Below are positions 7,875-16,649 of a stretch of DNA of 54,116 nucleotides, piece after piece (positions within the stretch are counted from its first letter, which is position 1; every line of letters starts with the position of its first letter). This DNA comes from Pokkaliibacter sp046614695 (GTDB lineage Bacteria > Pseudomonadota > Gammaproteobacteria > Pseudomonadales > Balneatricaceae), in NCBI RefSeq assembly GCF_046614695.1, contig NZ_JBKKHQ010000004.1, positions 1 to 54,116 on the forward strand, given 5' to 3'. The notes beneath the pieces are model-generated. The model did not search any database. It saw nothing but the letters and a program-made list of their open reading frames with translations, and was not told the DNA's origin. Both the position numbers and the translations under genes were made by a program.

Positions 7875-8933
7875 TTGCAGACCATCCACGCGCACTTATT
7901 ACGGCCAAGCGATCTGGGAGATCTATTCTTGAGCGATGTTAATGATGCTCGACGCCGAGGGACACCATCTGCTGCGCAATCCAAGCCCAGAGATTTTGAA
8001 GTTGAGCTTATCAGCGCCCGGGCGATTCATAAAAAAGCCGTAAATCTTCTGCGAGCCGTGAGCCTGAATGTTCAGGGTCAGGCGCCGCTGGACTACCCTT
8101 CAGTGGTGCAATGCGCCCAACTGATTCACCGCTCCCTGGAGCGTAATCCCGATGCGCTGATCTGCGTTGGGCGACTAAGAAGCCCTGAGAACTATCTTTT
8201 TGAGCACTCCGTCAACGTTGCCTTGCTTCTCGGTAACTTTGCCCGATTCCTCGGAATGAAGTCCGGCATGGTGAGCGAGCTTATTATCGGCGGCCTACTG
8301 CATGACATCGGGATGATGCTCATCCCTGCCAATATCCGGGAGAAGACCGACCGTCTCAGTGATGAAGAGTTTCGTATCGTTCGGCAAAATCCGTTGTACG
8401 GAGAGTCTTTGCTGCGCGATTTACCGGATCTGCCACCTATGGCAGTTACTGTCGCCACCCAGAATTTTGAAAACTACGATGGCTCTGGCTATCCCTACGG
8501 CCTGCAGAAAAAAGCTATTTCCGTATACGGTCGCATGACTGCCGTGGTAAATGCTTATGATGCAATGACCGTCGACAGGCTACATCGCTCCGCCAAAGCG
8601 CCAGCCGCAGCTCTTAAAACGCTCGTTCAGCAGAAAAACACGCGCTTTGATCCTGAGGTTGTGACTCGCTTTATCTCCTGTATGGGCGTATTTCCGGTAG
8701 GTTCTCTGGTTCAGCTGCAAAGCGGCCGAATCGGCTTCGTCATGCAGCTATCACGGCGGACCCGCCAACCTGCGATTGTCCGTACCGTGTTTAACCTGAA
8801 TCGCATGGAGCACCTCTCACCTGAAGATGTCTGGCTGGAGTCGCGTCTGGGCGCCCCTCCCCAAGACACTCTTAAAGGCCCCTTCATGGGAAATGAGAAA
8901 GCACCATCACTGAACTTTGAGCTCTATATTTAG
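7875..8933 (+). CDS. HD-GYP domain protein with altered catalytic residues and an uncertain start
   Basis: The open frame encodes 352 residues from TTG 7875, an unconvincing start with no Shine-Dalgarno. The HD-GYP domain (about residues 108-280) keeps H111, H143-D144 and the GYP loop DGSGYPYGL (202-210). It lacks other metal or catalytic positions of c-di-GMP phosphodiesterases: the Lys of HDIGK is M147, the HP histidine is N172, and HHE is N197-F198-E199. It is probably a non-catalytic or decaying homologue. The N-terminal DUF3391-like domain is incomplete. A good GAGGAG (7801-7806) with ATG 7816 opens a different frame that ends at 7932, suggesting a frameshift. Confidence 0.8.
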   Translation: MQTIHAHLLRPSDLGDLFLSDVNDARRRGTPSAAQSKPRDFEVELISARAIHKKAVNLLRAVSLNVQGQAPLDYPSVVQCAQLIHRSLERNPDALICVGRLRSPENYLFEHSVNVALLLGNFARFLGMKSGMVSELIIGGLLHDIGMMLIPANIREKTDRLSDEEFRIVRQNPLYGESLLRDLPDLPPMAVTVATQNFENYDGSGYPYGLQKKAISVYGRMTAVVNAYDAMTVDRLHRSAKAPAAALKTLVQQKNTRFDPEVVTRFISCMGVFPVGSLVQLQSGRIGFVMQLSRRTRQPAIVRTVFNLNRMEHLSPEDVWLESRLGAPPQDTLKGPFMGNEKAPSLNFELYI

Positions 8934-8967
8934 TCACACTTCCTGTCTTTATTCTTATACTCCTGCC

Positions 8968-8994
8968 GCAGCCGGGGCTTGATTCTCCGGCTGC
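8968..8994 (+). terminator. Possible weak terminator hairpin
   Basis: An 8-bp perfect stem GCAGCCGG / CCGGCTGC with an 11-base loop lies 35 bases after the HD-GYP stop. The downstream tract (GAGTCTTACATT) is not a true T-run, so termination strength is doubtful. Confidence 0.35.
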
Positions 8995-9081
8995 GAGTCT
9001 TACATTAAGCACTCCTAACCGAACAGCGTTCAAAGATCTCATTTGTGCGCTGCGACCTTACCCAGAAGAATCGAGGTAATC

Positions 9082-9711
9082 ATGGGTCAGAAATTATTGG
9101 ACATGCCTTCCGCTGAACAGGCATTGCCCGGCCGCAGTAGTGCCGTTTCAGTGCCAGCCTCTCACACGGTGCTGGGCAACCCGCTGAAAGGCCCCTTCCC
9201 CACTGGATTTCAGACAGCCCTCTTTGGTCTTGGGTGCTTCTGGGGAGCGGAGCGCAAATTCTGGCAGCAGCTTGGAGTCTTCACTACCGCTGTAGGTTAT
9301 GCAGGCGGCATCACGCCCAATCCAAGCTACGAAGAAGTTTGTACGGGTATGACGGGCCATACCGAGGTGGTGTTGGTGGTTTTTGATCCACGCATCACCA
9401 GCTATGAAAAGTTACTGAAAGTGTTCTGGGAAGTTCATGATCCCACTCAAGGCATGCGCCAGGGCGGAGACATTGGCACTCAGTACCGCTCAGCCATTTA
9501 CACCTACTCCGCTGGGCAGCAGGCCGCGGCTGAATTAAGTCGAGAGGCTTTTGCTGAAGAGCTTAAACAGGCAGGTTTCGGAGCCATTACCACTGAGATT
9601 CTCCCTGCACCGACTTTCTATTACGCTGAGGAATACCATCAGCAATATCTTGATAAAAATCCAGCAGGCTACTGTGGTCTGAAGGGAACAGGTATTTCCT
9701 GCATTATCTGA
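9082..9711 (+). CDS. msrA: Peptide-methionine (S)-S-oxide reductase MsrA
   Basis: A 209-residue cytoplasmic repair enzyme that reduces S-methionine sulfoxide in proteins using thioredoxin. The catalytic motif GCFWGAE contains the nucleophilic Cys, and the C-terminal GYCGLKGTGISC carries the two resolving cysteines, as in the three-Cys E. coli-type enzyme (212 residues). The start is placed at ATG 9082 behind GAGGT rather than the upstream TTG at 9043. It stands alone between the HD-GYP and rdgC genes. Confidence 0.95.
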   Translation: MGQKLLDMPSAEQALPGRSSAVSVPASHTVLGNPLKGPFPTGFQTALFGLGCFWGAERKFWQQLGVFTTAVGYAGGITPNPSYEEVCTGMTGHTEVVLVVFDPRITSYEKLLKVFWEVHDPTQGMRQGGDIGTQYRSAIYTYSAGQQAAAELSREAFAEELKQAGFGAITTEILPAPTFYYAEEYHQQYLDKNPAGYCGLKGTGISCII

Positions 9712-9885
9712 GCATTGCCTCAATGTTCTTGAAGCCATGGAAGGCTATCACTCTCATTCGTACCGCCAGGTGGGAGTATCTCTCCTTGAACTTCAAGTCT
9801 GGTAGTCTGCGTCTCACTGGCTACAATACCCTCTGCTTTCAACTCCCCCTGCGACCTTGCGTCCCAGCTTGCTGATGGAATTTTC

Positions 9886-10791
9886 ATGCTGTTCAAGAAC
9901 CTTGTGATTTACACCTTTTCCCAGCCTTTCAGCCTGGATGAAGAAAAACTGCAAGCCGCACTGGAAAGCCACCGCTTTCAACCTTGCTCAAGCCAGGAAA
10001 AAGAACGCCTGGGCTGGGTCAGCCCGCTAACGCAAAATCAGGAACAGCTCTTTTTAAATAGTCAGGGCTACTTTCTTCTGAAATCCAAACGACAGGAAAA
10101 ATTGCTCCCCAGTCAGGTCGTTAATGAGCTGGTACAGGAGCGTCTGGAAAAACTGGAAGAAGAGCAAAGCCGTCGCCCAACGAAGAAAGAACGTCAGGAC
10201 GTCAAAGATCAGGTCACACTGGAGCTTCTTCCACGTGCCTTTAGTCGTCATCAATTCAGCTTTTTATGTATCGCTCCTGAGCAAGGCTGGATTGCTGTCG
10301 ACACCTCCAGCTATAACAAAGCCGAGCCCTTATTGAATCTGCTCCGTGAAGGCTTGGGCTCGTTCCCGGTTATTCCACCGCGCGTTAAACAAAGCCCTGC
10401 CGTCGTCATGACCAGCTGGCTCAATGATGCCACCAGCGTTCCGGAAGAGGTGGTGATTGCCGATGAATGCGAACTGCGTGATCCAGCCGATGATGGCGGC
10501 ATCATCAAGATTCGTCGCCAAGCCCTCGATAGTGATGAAATCCAGACTCATCTGGAAGCAGGCAAGCAGGCCACCAAGCTAAGAATGAGCTGGCAGGACT
10601 CGCTGGAGTTCATGCTCTGTGACGACCTGACCTTCAAACGTGTTCAAGCCAGTGAACGCCTGCAGGATGAACTTGAACATACCGAGACCGATAACCGCGA
10701 TCAGGAACTGGACGCTCTCTTTACCATGAGCGCCCTTGAGCTTAACCGCTTGCTGCCACAATGGCTGGAATGGTTTGGCGGTAAAGAATAA
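9886..10791 (+). CDS. rdgC: Recombination-associated protein RdgC
   Basis: A 301-residue nucleoid-associated ring protein that binds duplex DNA and restrains RecA. It begins MLFKNLVIYTFSQPF, close to the family start MWFKNLxIYRF, and contains the family blocks PSQVVNE, RRPTKKER and EQGWIAVDTSS. Length matches E. coli RdgC (303). The ATG has a weak GGAA upstream. The preceding 150 bases show no clear feature. Confidence 0.95.
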   Translation: MLFKNLVIYTFSQPFSLDEEKLQAALESHRFQPCSSQEKERLGWVSPLTQNQEQLFLNSQGYFLLKSKRQEKLLPSQVVNELVQERLEKLEEEQSRRPTKKERQDVKDQVTLELLPRAFSRHQFSFLCIAPEQGWIAVDTSSYNKAEPLLNLLREGLGSFPVIPPRVKQSPAVVMTSWLNDATSVPEEVVIADECELRDPADDGGIIKIRRQALDSDEIQTHLEAGKQATKLRMSWQDSLEFMLCDDLTFKRVQASERLQDELEHTETDNRDQELDALFTMSALELNRLLPQWLEWFGGKE

Positions 10792-10829
10792 AGTCCATGA
10801 GATAGCCTCATCAGTCGGATGAGAAAAAG

Positions 10830-10852
10830 TTACCCACAGAAAATGTGGATAA
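10830..10852. promoter_or_regulatory. Inverted pair of DnaA-box-like 9-mers
   Basis: TGTGGATAA at 10844-10852 is the exact reverse complement of the consensus DnaA box TTATCCACA. TTACCCACA at 10830-10838 is a one-mismatch box in the opposite orientation, five bases away. Together they can also fold as a hairpin. They lie in the 157-base gap between rdgC and the CDF gene, just after a small CTCATC/GATGAG hairpin (10807-10823). Confidence 0.4.
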
Positions 10853-10948
10853 CATTGTGCGCATATCAGCACAGCCAAGTTACTATGGGGCTTCTCTTAA
10901 ATTGGCGCTAAATTATCCAACTGCAAACCCTTAGTATTCAGGAATTCG

Positions 10949-12076
10949 ATGACCACTTCGTCCGTCAATAAAACTGCCATTTTGCAACGCGTCACCCTGG
11001 TTGGCGCCTTACTGAATCTGCTAATGGGACTGGCGAAAGTCGTGCTTGGTCTGGTCTTCATGTCCCATGCGCTGCTGGCTGACGGCCTTCACTCGCTGTC
11101 GGATTTACTCTCCGATGTTGTCGTTATCTTTCTCGGCAGAATTGCCCACTCCGGACCAGATACCAATCATCCCTATGGTCATGAGCGCTTTGAAACCCTC
11201 GGCACCGTCATCCTTGGCATGGTGCTGGGTGGTGTTGCTGGCGCCCTGGCCTTCGATAGCATTGAGCGCCTCTTTACCCCGCAGCAGCTCGCGCAAACCA
11301 GTTGGATGACACTTGGCATTACGCTCTTCTCAATTGTTGGAAAAGAGTGGCTGTATCACTACACCTTGGCTGCGGGCAAAAAGATCAAATCTGATCTGAT
11401 GATCGCCAATGCTTGGCACCATCGTTCCGACTCACTGTCCTCTGTGGTAGTTCTGGTTGCCCTGATTGCCAACTATTTTGGCATCAGCTGGCTGGATCCT
11501 ATCGCCGCGCTCGCGGTCGCCATCATGATCGCCAAGATCGGCTGGGAGCTTACCTGGAATAACCTGCAGGAACTGACTGACCGCGCCCTTCCTGAGGAAG
11601 ATACTCATCAGCTTATTGCTGCAATGAGTGCCGAGCCCGGCATTAAGAACGTGCATGATTTACGTAGCCGCCGCATGGGTAGCCAGTATCTGGTCGATGT
11701 TCACTTTGTGGTCGGTGATGAACTCTCTGCCGCTGAAGCTCACCATGTGGGGGTTCGAGCGACTCAGCGAGGCCGCAAAGCCTGTTCGGAGATCCGTGAC
11801 ATCGTTTTTCACATTGATGTCAGCGCTGATGAAGCCGGCCAACAGCATCTCCCCGGCCGATATGAAATCATGCAGTGGCTGACCCCGATGCTGAAAGAAC
11901 AGCAGCTTCATCTGCTGCACCTCAAACTGTATTACTTCGGCCAGCAGATTCGTCTGGATCTCTATTTCCCGCAAGAACAGGCAGAAGTGAGTGATGCACT
12001 TCGTGCTCGCCTGCTGGCTGAGGCTCCCGAGTGGCTAAAGGATGTTCGCCTCTGGCTGAGCAACAGCCATGGCTGA
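10949..12076 (+). CDS. Cation diffusion facilitator (CDF) family metal efflux transporter
   Basis: A 375-residue inner-membrane divalent-cation/proton antiporter. TM2 carries the metal-site motif ADGLHSLSDLLSD (residues 44-56), and TM5 the HHRSDSLSS motif, the two halves of the transport site. DPIAALAVAIMIA forms TM6. The C-terminal cytoplasmic metallochaperone-like domain is followed by an extension of about 80 residues, longer than the 300-residue FieF. The metal (zinc, iron or manganese) cannot be fixed from the sequence. ATG lies behind AGGA. The last eight bases overlap the next gene, so the two are co-translated. Confidence 0.92.
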   Translation: MTTSSVNKTAILQRVTLVGALLNLLMGLAKVVLGLVFMSHALLADGLHSLSDLLSDVVVIFLGRIAHSGPDTNHPYGHERFETLGTVILGMVLGGVAGALAFDSIERLFTPQQLAQTSWMTLGITLFSIVGKEWLYHYTLAAGKKIKSDLMIANAWHHRSDSLSSVVVLVALIANYFGISWLDPIAALAVAIMIAKIGWELTWNNLQELTDRALPEEDTHQLIAAMSAEPGIKNVHDLRSRRMGSQYLVDVHFVVGDELSAAEAHHVGVRATQRGRKACSEIRDIVFHIDVSADEAGQQHLPGRYEIMQWLTPMLKEQQLHLLHLKLYYFGQQIRLDLYFPQEQAEVSDALRARLLAEAPEWLKDVRLWLSNSHG

Positions 12077-12674
12077 TTGCTACCAGGTGCCCGCTGAAGC
12101 CATCGAGGTGGAAACGGAGATCAAGAAAAGCCTGTTTATTACCCGACTTGCCAGAATCAACAGCAGAGAAGACTTTGCTCAGATGCTGCAACAAGCCAGA
12201 ACCGATCACCCCAAGGCCAACCATCACTGTTCCGCTTTTTTGCTCGGCCCTCCCGAGGATGATACACAACAAGGCAGTAGCGATGATGGCGAGCCTTCTG
12301 GCAGCGCCGGACGTCCCATGCTGACGGTATTACAGCACAGCGGGGTGGGAGAAGTTGCCGCTATCGTGATCCGCTATTTCGGCGGAATCAAATTGGGCGT
12401 CGGTGGATTGGTGCGGGCTTATAGTCAGGGCGTACAGGAAGCGCTGGCTGTGCTTCCAACTCAAGAGCAGTGGCAAACCTCAGAAGTCAGACTTCAGTGC
12501 GATTACAGCACCCATGCTCGCCTGCAAAGCCTGCTTAACAACAGCATCACACGCATTATCGATGAGCAATTTAGCGCGGATGTCATCGTGACACTGGCGA
12601 TTCCTCGCTCTGAGGTAGAGAACACCAAGGCCGAGCTCAATCAGCAACTCGGCCCTGTGATGACATGGTTATAA
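12069..12674 (+). CDS. yigZ: YigZ/IMPACT family protein
   Basis: A 201-residue cytoplasmic protein of the UPF0029/IMPACT family; biochemical role is uncertain, though the eukaryotic relative modulates translation control. Conserved blocks are EIKKSLFIT near residue 19, the SDDGEPSGSAGRPML loop, GVGEVAAIVIRYFGGIKLGVGGLVRAY and a C-terminal DUF1949-like domain. Length matches E. coli YigZ (204). The ATG lies inside the end of the CDF gene. Confidence 0.92.
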   Translation: MADCYQVPAEAIEVETEIKKSLFITRLARINSREDFAQMLQQARTDHPKANHHCSAFLLGPPEDDTQQGSSDDGEPSGSAGRPMLTVLQHSGVGEVAAIVIRYFGGIKLGVGGLVRAYSQGVQEALAVLPTQEQWQTSEVRLQCDYSTHARLQSLLNNSITRIIDEQFSADVIVTLAIPRSEVENTKAELNQQLGPVMTWL

Positions 12675-12710
12675 AGCGATGCCTGGTCACTCACAGCTCC
12701 GCAGCAACCG

Positions 12711-13673
12711 TTAAATCACTCGATATTTGAGCTCTTTACCACCCTTCCACGCTGTCAGATTGTGGGCAAGCTGGTCAATCATTCGTTGGCGAGACTGCAC
12801 ACTGGCCCATGCATTGTGTGGGGTGACAATCAGATTATCCAATGGTTGATCCAGCAGAATATTGCCTTCGCGTGGCGGCTCTGTGGTCAACACGTCGGTG
12901 GCGGCACCGGCGATAATGCCGTGGCTCAGGGCAAAGTGCAGCGCCTCTTCATTCACGACGCCACCGCGGGCGGTATTCACCAGTAAAGCGCGGGTTTTCA
13001 TCAATCCAAGACGACGCTTATCGATCAGGTCACGTGTATCATCATTGAGCGGACAATGAAGGCTTAGAATATCCACCTTTGGAAGCAGTTCATCCAACGC
13101 CAAACGCCCCTCTCGCACCGTTTGCCCCGGCCGCCCAGCTATCAGAACTTTCATGCCGAAAGCTTCAGCCAGTTTGGCGACCGCCTGCCCCAGCTCACCA
13201 TAACCGACAATACCGAGGGTTTTGCCGGTAAGTTCTTCGATGGGATAATCCGCAAGGCAGAACATGCTGCTCTTTTGCCACTGGCCCTCTGCGATATCCG
13301 CCTGATACCAGGTAAATCGTGTTGCCAATACCAGCATCAGCATTAGTGTATGCTGAGCAACGCTCGGCGTGCCGTAACCCTGACAGTTGCAGACCTGAAT
13401 CCCCAGCTCTTTCGCCGCCAGCAAATCGACATTGTTGGTTCCGGTTGCTGAAATCAGGATGACTTTTAGCTCAGGTAACGCCCTCAATGTCTCAGCCGTC
13501 AAAACATGCTTGTTAACAATGGCGACCTGTACGCCCTCAAGCCGTTCAAGCGTTTTTTCACCTGGCGTGGAAGGCCAGCCACGATAATCCACGCCACTCC
13601 CGCTAAGCTTGAGCATGTCGAGATCACCGAAATTCAGTGAGGCTTCATCCAGATATACTGCCTTGAGAGTCAC
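12711..13673 (-). CDS. D-2-hydroxyacid dehydrogenase (glycerate dehydrogenase/hydroxypyruvate reductase type)
   Basis: A 320-residue NAD(P)H-dependent enzyme. The catalytic domain flanks a nucleotide-binding domain with GIVGYGELGQAVAKLAEAFG near residue 153. The catalytic Arg lies in NTARGGVVNEEAL, a Glu in LTTEPP and the catalytic His in VTPHNAW. The N-terminal SATGTNNVDLLAAKELGI pattern is typical of hydroxypyruvate reductases (HprA). Start is GTG 13673 behind GGAGAAAG. The sirtuin gene lies 65 bases upstream on the same strand. Confidence 0.9.
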   Translation of the reverse strand: MTLKAVYLDEASLNFGDLDMLKLSGSGVDYRGWPSTPGEKTLERLEGVQVAIVNKHVLTAETLRALPELKVILISATGTNNVDLLAAKELGIQVCNCQGYGTPSVAQHTLMLMLVLATRFTWYQADIAEGQWQKSSMFCLADYPIEELTGKTLGIVGYGELGQAVAKLAEAFGMKVLIAGRPGQTVREGRLALDELLPKVDILSLHCPLNDDTRDLIDKRRLGLMKTRALLVNTARGGVVNEEALHFALSHGIIAGAATDVLTTEPPREGNILLDQPLDNLIVTPHNAWASVQSRQRMIDQLAHNLTAWKGGKELKYRVI

Positions 13674-13738
13674 AGGCTTTCTCCATGAAAAGTGATAAGG
13701 CTCGTCACCTGAAATGGATCAGGTGACCGCTAACAGGC

Positions 13739-14617
13739 TTATTGGGAATACGGCTGTAAGGAGTACAAGGACTGGGTTAATTGAGCCAACCCTTCGCTGG
13801 CACCGACGGTCCAGCGGCTGTGTAGCAGATCATCTGCGCGGGTTTTACCCAGATTAATGGCAAATTGCGGAATCTCCAGTTCGGCTGCGCGTTTACAGAA
13901 GCGAAAACTGGAGAACACCATCAGGGATGTGCCAATGGCAAGCACAGCACTGGAGCGCTCCAACGCCTCCATTGCCCGGCGCACGCGTTCTGTGGGCACG
14001 ACATCACCATAGAAAACAACATCGGGCTTGAGAATACCCTGACACTGCGGGCATGACATGCACTTAAAATCAGAGAAATCGGCCAGTTCAAGATCGGCAT
14101 CCCCATCAGGCGCGACTTCGGCATCCAGCTGCGCAAAGAAAGGATTCCATTCACGCAGCACCTGATGATGCTCATCACGCTCAATGCGAAAATCGCAGTT
14201 CATACAGCGAATCCACTGCGAGCGACCGTGAAGGTCGATCACTTCCGCACTTCCGGCCTTTTGATGCAAGCCGTCCACATTTTGCGTGACCAGTTCACTG
14301 ATCCAGCCCCGCAGCTCCCAGTCAGCAAGCAGTCGATGCGCCTGATTGGGCTGCGCTTTAGACATCACCGGCCAGCCGATCAGGCTGCGCGCCCAGAAAC
14401 GCTGACGCACCGCCAACTGCTCCATAAACTCCCGATGCTGAACCGGCATACTCCGCTTCCATTGGCCCTCATGATCGCGGTAATCGGGAATGCCGGAATC
14501 CGTGCTAATACCTGCTCCGGTAATCACAAAGACACCTTTGCCTTGCACCTGGCCCTTTTCAAGCGTGGTGATTAATGCCTCAGGAAGCCGATCAGTAATC
14601 TGCAAGGTCATAGGCAT
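13739..14617 (-). CDS. SIR2-family NAD-dependent protein deacylase
   Basis: A 292-residue sirtuin. The NAD-binding motif GAGISTDSGIPDYRD lies near residue 34, the catalytic His in TQNVDGLHQKAG, and the four zinc Cys in CMNC and CMSCPQC. After the zinc ribbon come KPDVVFYGD and the cofactor-binding AIGTSLMVFSSF. The layout resembles the SIRT4-like class II group, longer than E. coli CobB. Either ATG 14617 or ATG 14611 could initiate; GGGA lies eight bases before the second. Confidence 0.92.
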   Translation of the reverse strand: MPMTLQITDRLPEALITTLEKGQVQGKGVFVITGAGISTDSGIPDYRDHEGQWKRSMPVQHREFMEQLAVRQRFWARSLIGWPVMSKAQPNQAHRLLADWELRGWISELVTQNVDGLHQKAGSAEVIDLHGRSQWIRCMNCDFRIERDEHHQVLREWNPFFAQLDAEVAPDGDADLELADFSDFKCMSCPQCQGILKPDVVFYGDVVPTERVRRAMEALERSSAVLAIGTSLMVFSSFRFCKRAAELEIPQFAINLGKTRADDLLHSRWTVGASEGLAQLTQSLYSLQPYSQ

Positions 14618-14632
14618 TGTCCCAAAGATGAA

Positions 14633-15316
14633 TTACCAGGCATCAGCACTCTGGCCAATTTTCTCGATATAAGCGCGATGAACTTCGAGTTCTTCCGGCT
14701 TGGCGGCAAAAACAGGGATTGATCCTTTGCGTGTTACACTACGAACGCTGAGATCATTCTCTTCATCCTCACTGTCACCGCCGAGCTTTAGACTCGTCTG
14801 ACCACCGGTCATCAGTAGATAAACTTCGGCGAGGATCTCCGAGTCAAGCAAAGCGCCGTGATAGGTTCGGCCCGAGTTATCGACACCCAAGCGGCGGCAG
14901 AGGGCATCCAGGTTATTCTTCTGTCCCGGATACATGTGCCGGGCCATCGCCAACGAGTCAGTGATCAGGCAACGGTCTTCGATACGTCCCAACCCCGGAT
15001 CAAGCCGATTCATCTCGTGGTTAAGAAAGCCCACGTCGAACGGAGCGTTATGGATGATCAGTTCTGCGCCATCAACAAACTCGAGAAAGTCTTTAACAAC
15101 CGCTGCGAACAGAGGCTTGTCTTTCAGAAAGTCATCAGTAATACCGTGAACAGCAACGGCTTCCGGATCGACCTCACGCTCCGGGTTGATATAGACGTGA
15201 AAGGTACGCTTGGTGAACTTGCGATCCACCATTTCAACACAACCGATTTCAACCAGTCGGTGCCCCTGCTGAGGATCGATACCGGTCGTTTCGGTATCAA
15301 GAATAATCTGCCTCAT
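14633..15316 (-). CDS. dnaQ: DNA polymerase III epsilon subunit (3'-5' proofreading exonuclease)
   Basis: A 227-residue DEDDh exonuclease that proofreads for the replicative polymerase. Exo I is ILDTETTG (residues 5-12), Exo II is HNAPFDVGFL and Exo III is HGALLDSEILAEVY. The C-terminal tail, after about residue 190, would bind the alpha subunit. ATG follows AAGGAG. It lies downstream of rnhA (12-base gap) on the same strand, in contrast to the divergent E. coli arrangement but as in Pseudomonas. Confidence 0.97.
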   Translation of the reverse strand: MRQIILDTETTGIDPQQGHRLVEIGCVEMVDRKFTKRTFHVYINPEREVDPEAVAVHGITDDFLKDKPLFAAVVKDFLEFVDGAELIIHNAPFDVGFLNHEMNRLDPGLGRIEDRCLITDSLAMARHMYPGQKNNLDALCRRLGVDNSGRTYHGALLDSEILAEVYLLMTGGQTSLKLGGDSEDEENDLSVRSVTRKGSIPVFAAKPEELEVHRAYIEKIGQSADAW

Positions 15317-15328
15317 GTCACTGTCTCC

Positions 15329-15790
15329 TTAGGCACCTTGCCGCGCCTGAGCTTCTTCAAGCCCCTGATTCGCCAGCTGATCAGCCAATTCATTTCCTTC
15401 GTGCCCTGCATGACCTTTTACCCAACACCAGTTCACGGCATGGCGCTGGTTCTGCTCATCCAGAAGCATCCATAAATCTTTATTTTTCACCGGTGCCTTC
15501 GAGGCGGTTCTCCAGCCCTTGGCTTTCCAGCCTTTAAGCCAGCTATCAATGCCTTGCTGTACATAGCGAGAGTCGGTGTACAAATCCACAGCGCAGGGTC
15601 GCTTTAGCGCTTTAAGGCCTTCGATCGCTGCCATTAACTCCATACGGTTATTCGTCGTTTCTGGCTCACCACCACACAGACGCTTTTCCGCGCCTTTATA
15701 GCGCATTAACACCCCCCAACCACCTGGGCCAGGATTTCCACGACACGCGCCGTCGGTATAAAGGACGACTCGCTGATCATTGTCTGTCAC
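15329..15790 (-). CDS. rnhA: Ribonuclease HI
   Basis: A 153-residue enzyme that cuts RNA in RNA-DNA hybrids. The active-site acids are visible in YTDGACRGNPGPGG (Asp), NNRMELMAAIEGL (Glu), YTDSRYVQQGI (Asp) and the late Asp of GNELADQLAN. The start is set at GTG 15790 behind AAGGAT: this gives the usual length (E. coli 155) and a GTGA overlap with the upstream methyltransferase stop. A longer open frame to 15904 reads back into that gene and is rejected. Confidence 0.96.
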   Translation of the reverse strand: MTDNDQRVVLYTDGACRGNPGPGGWGVLMRYKGAEKRLCGGEPETTNNRMELMAAIEGLKALKRPCAVDLYTDSRYVQQGIDSWLKGWKAKGWRTASKAPVKNKDLWMLLDEQNQRHAVNWCWVKGHAGHEGNELADQLANQGLEEAQARQGA

Positions 15791-16536
15791 GACGGATCCT
15801 TGTGCTGGTTTTGCTGAGTTTTCAATTTTCGTTTTTCGCTCGACGCAGGAACACGCATGCTCGGCCGGGCGACAGAAACAGGTAGAAGTGGGCGCATTTT
15901 CCAACTGGGCTTTAGCGGTGTCATGCTACTGACCTCTTTACAGGCAACAGTCACTGTAAAAACGCCCAGCCATTCGGCCAAAGACTGCTTAAGGTTTCCC
16001 CAACCTGTTGCGCTGGCCGGCGTCACAAAGTGACTCTCGGTATGCTCAACCCGACAGGATAAGAGCGCCAGCCAGTCATGCAGGCGACGCGATGACATAA
16101 AGGGCCAGCGTTTTCCCTGCTGCCAGTTCGCTGGATGATAGGTCACTATCACAATATGCCCCGAGGGCAAGAGTGTACGAATACACTCCCGCAGAATCTG
16201 ATGAGGCTGCTTGCCGAAATCCAGAACATGGTGAAGCACAATCACATCCAGCGCTCCTTCGGCGAAGGGTAGCGCATCAGCAGACATCACAAAGCTTTGA
16301 TCCTGTCCGGCCAGAGGCTGTATTAATTCAGCACTGAAACGATGTTTGATGGTGCTTTCTCTGGAGAGCGCCAACCTGCCCGTCGGACTCATTGTCAGGA
16401 GGTGGTAGCCAAAAAGTCCGGGCATCAGGCGATCAAGGGCCGATTGCTCAGCATCGATAAGCTGTTTGCCTGCAGCAGATTCCAGCCAACTCAGCCATTT
16501 TTCAGTGACTGGTCTGAACGCTTGATACTCCGACAA
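15787..16536 (-). CDS. Class I SAM-dependent methyltransferase-like protein
   Basis: A protein of 249 residues if started at TTG 16536, which follows AGGAG at eight bases; a GTG at 16599 is an alternative with a poorer site. The methyltransferase-11-like core is seen in SADALPFAEGALDVIVLHHVLDF and the ECIRTLLPSGHIVIVTYHP strand-helix segment, but motif I is not glycine-rich. It sits immediately before rnhA-dnaQ and divergent from gloB, the same neighbourhood as Pseudomonas PA1814. Substrate unknown. Confidence 0.82.
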   Translation of the reverse strand: MSEYQAFRPVTEKWLSWLESAAGKQLIDAEQSALDRLMPGLFGYHLLTMSPTGRLALSRESTIKHRFSAELIQPLAGQDQSFVMSADALPFAEGALDVIVLHHVLDFGKQPHQILRECIRTLLPSGHIVIVTYHPANWQQGKRWPFMSSRRLHDWLALLSCRVEHTESHFVTPASATGWGNLKQSLAEWLGVFTVTVACKEVSSMTPLKPSWKMRPLLPVSVARPSMRVPASSEKRKLKTQQNQHKDPS

Positions 16537-16649
16537 ACCCTGCTCTCCTGTATTCAAACCGGGCAAAGACCAGAACGGATATAAGGGCCTGACTTGCACA
16601 CGCCCCCGGAACCGGGGCTATCATAGCAAAAAACCCAAGGGAGAGACTC

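Noticed and set aside
15791..15904. N-terminal extension of RNase HI
   Set aside because: The GTG at 15790 has an AAGGAT site and gives the usual length; the upstream codons belong to the methyltransferase gene in another frame.
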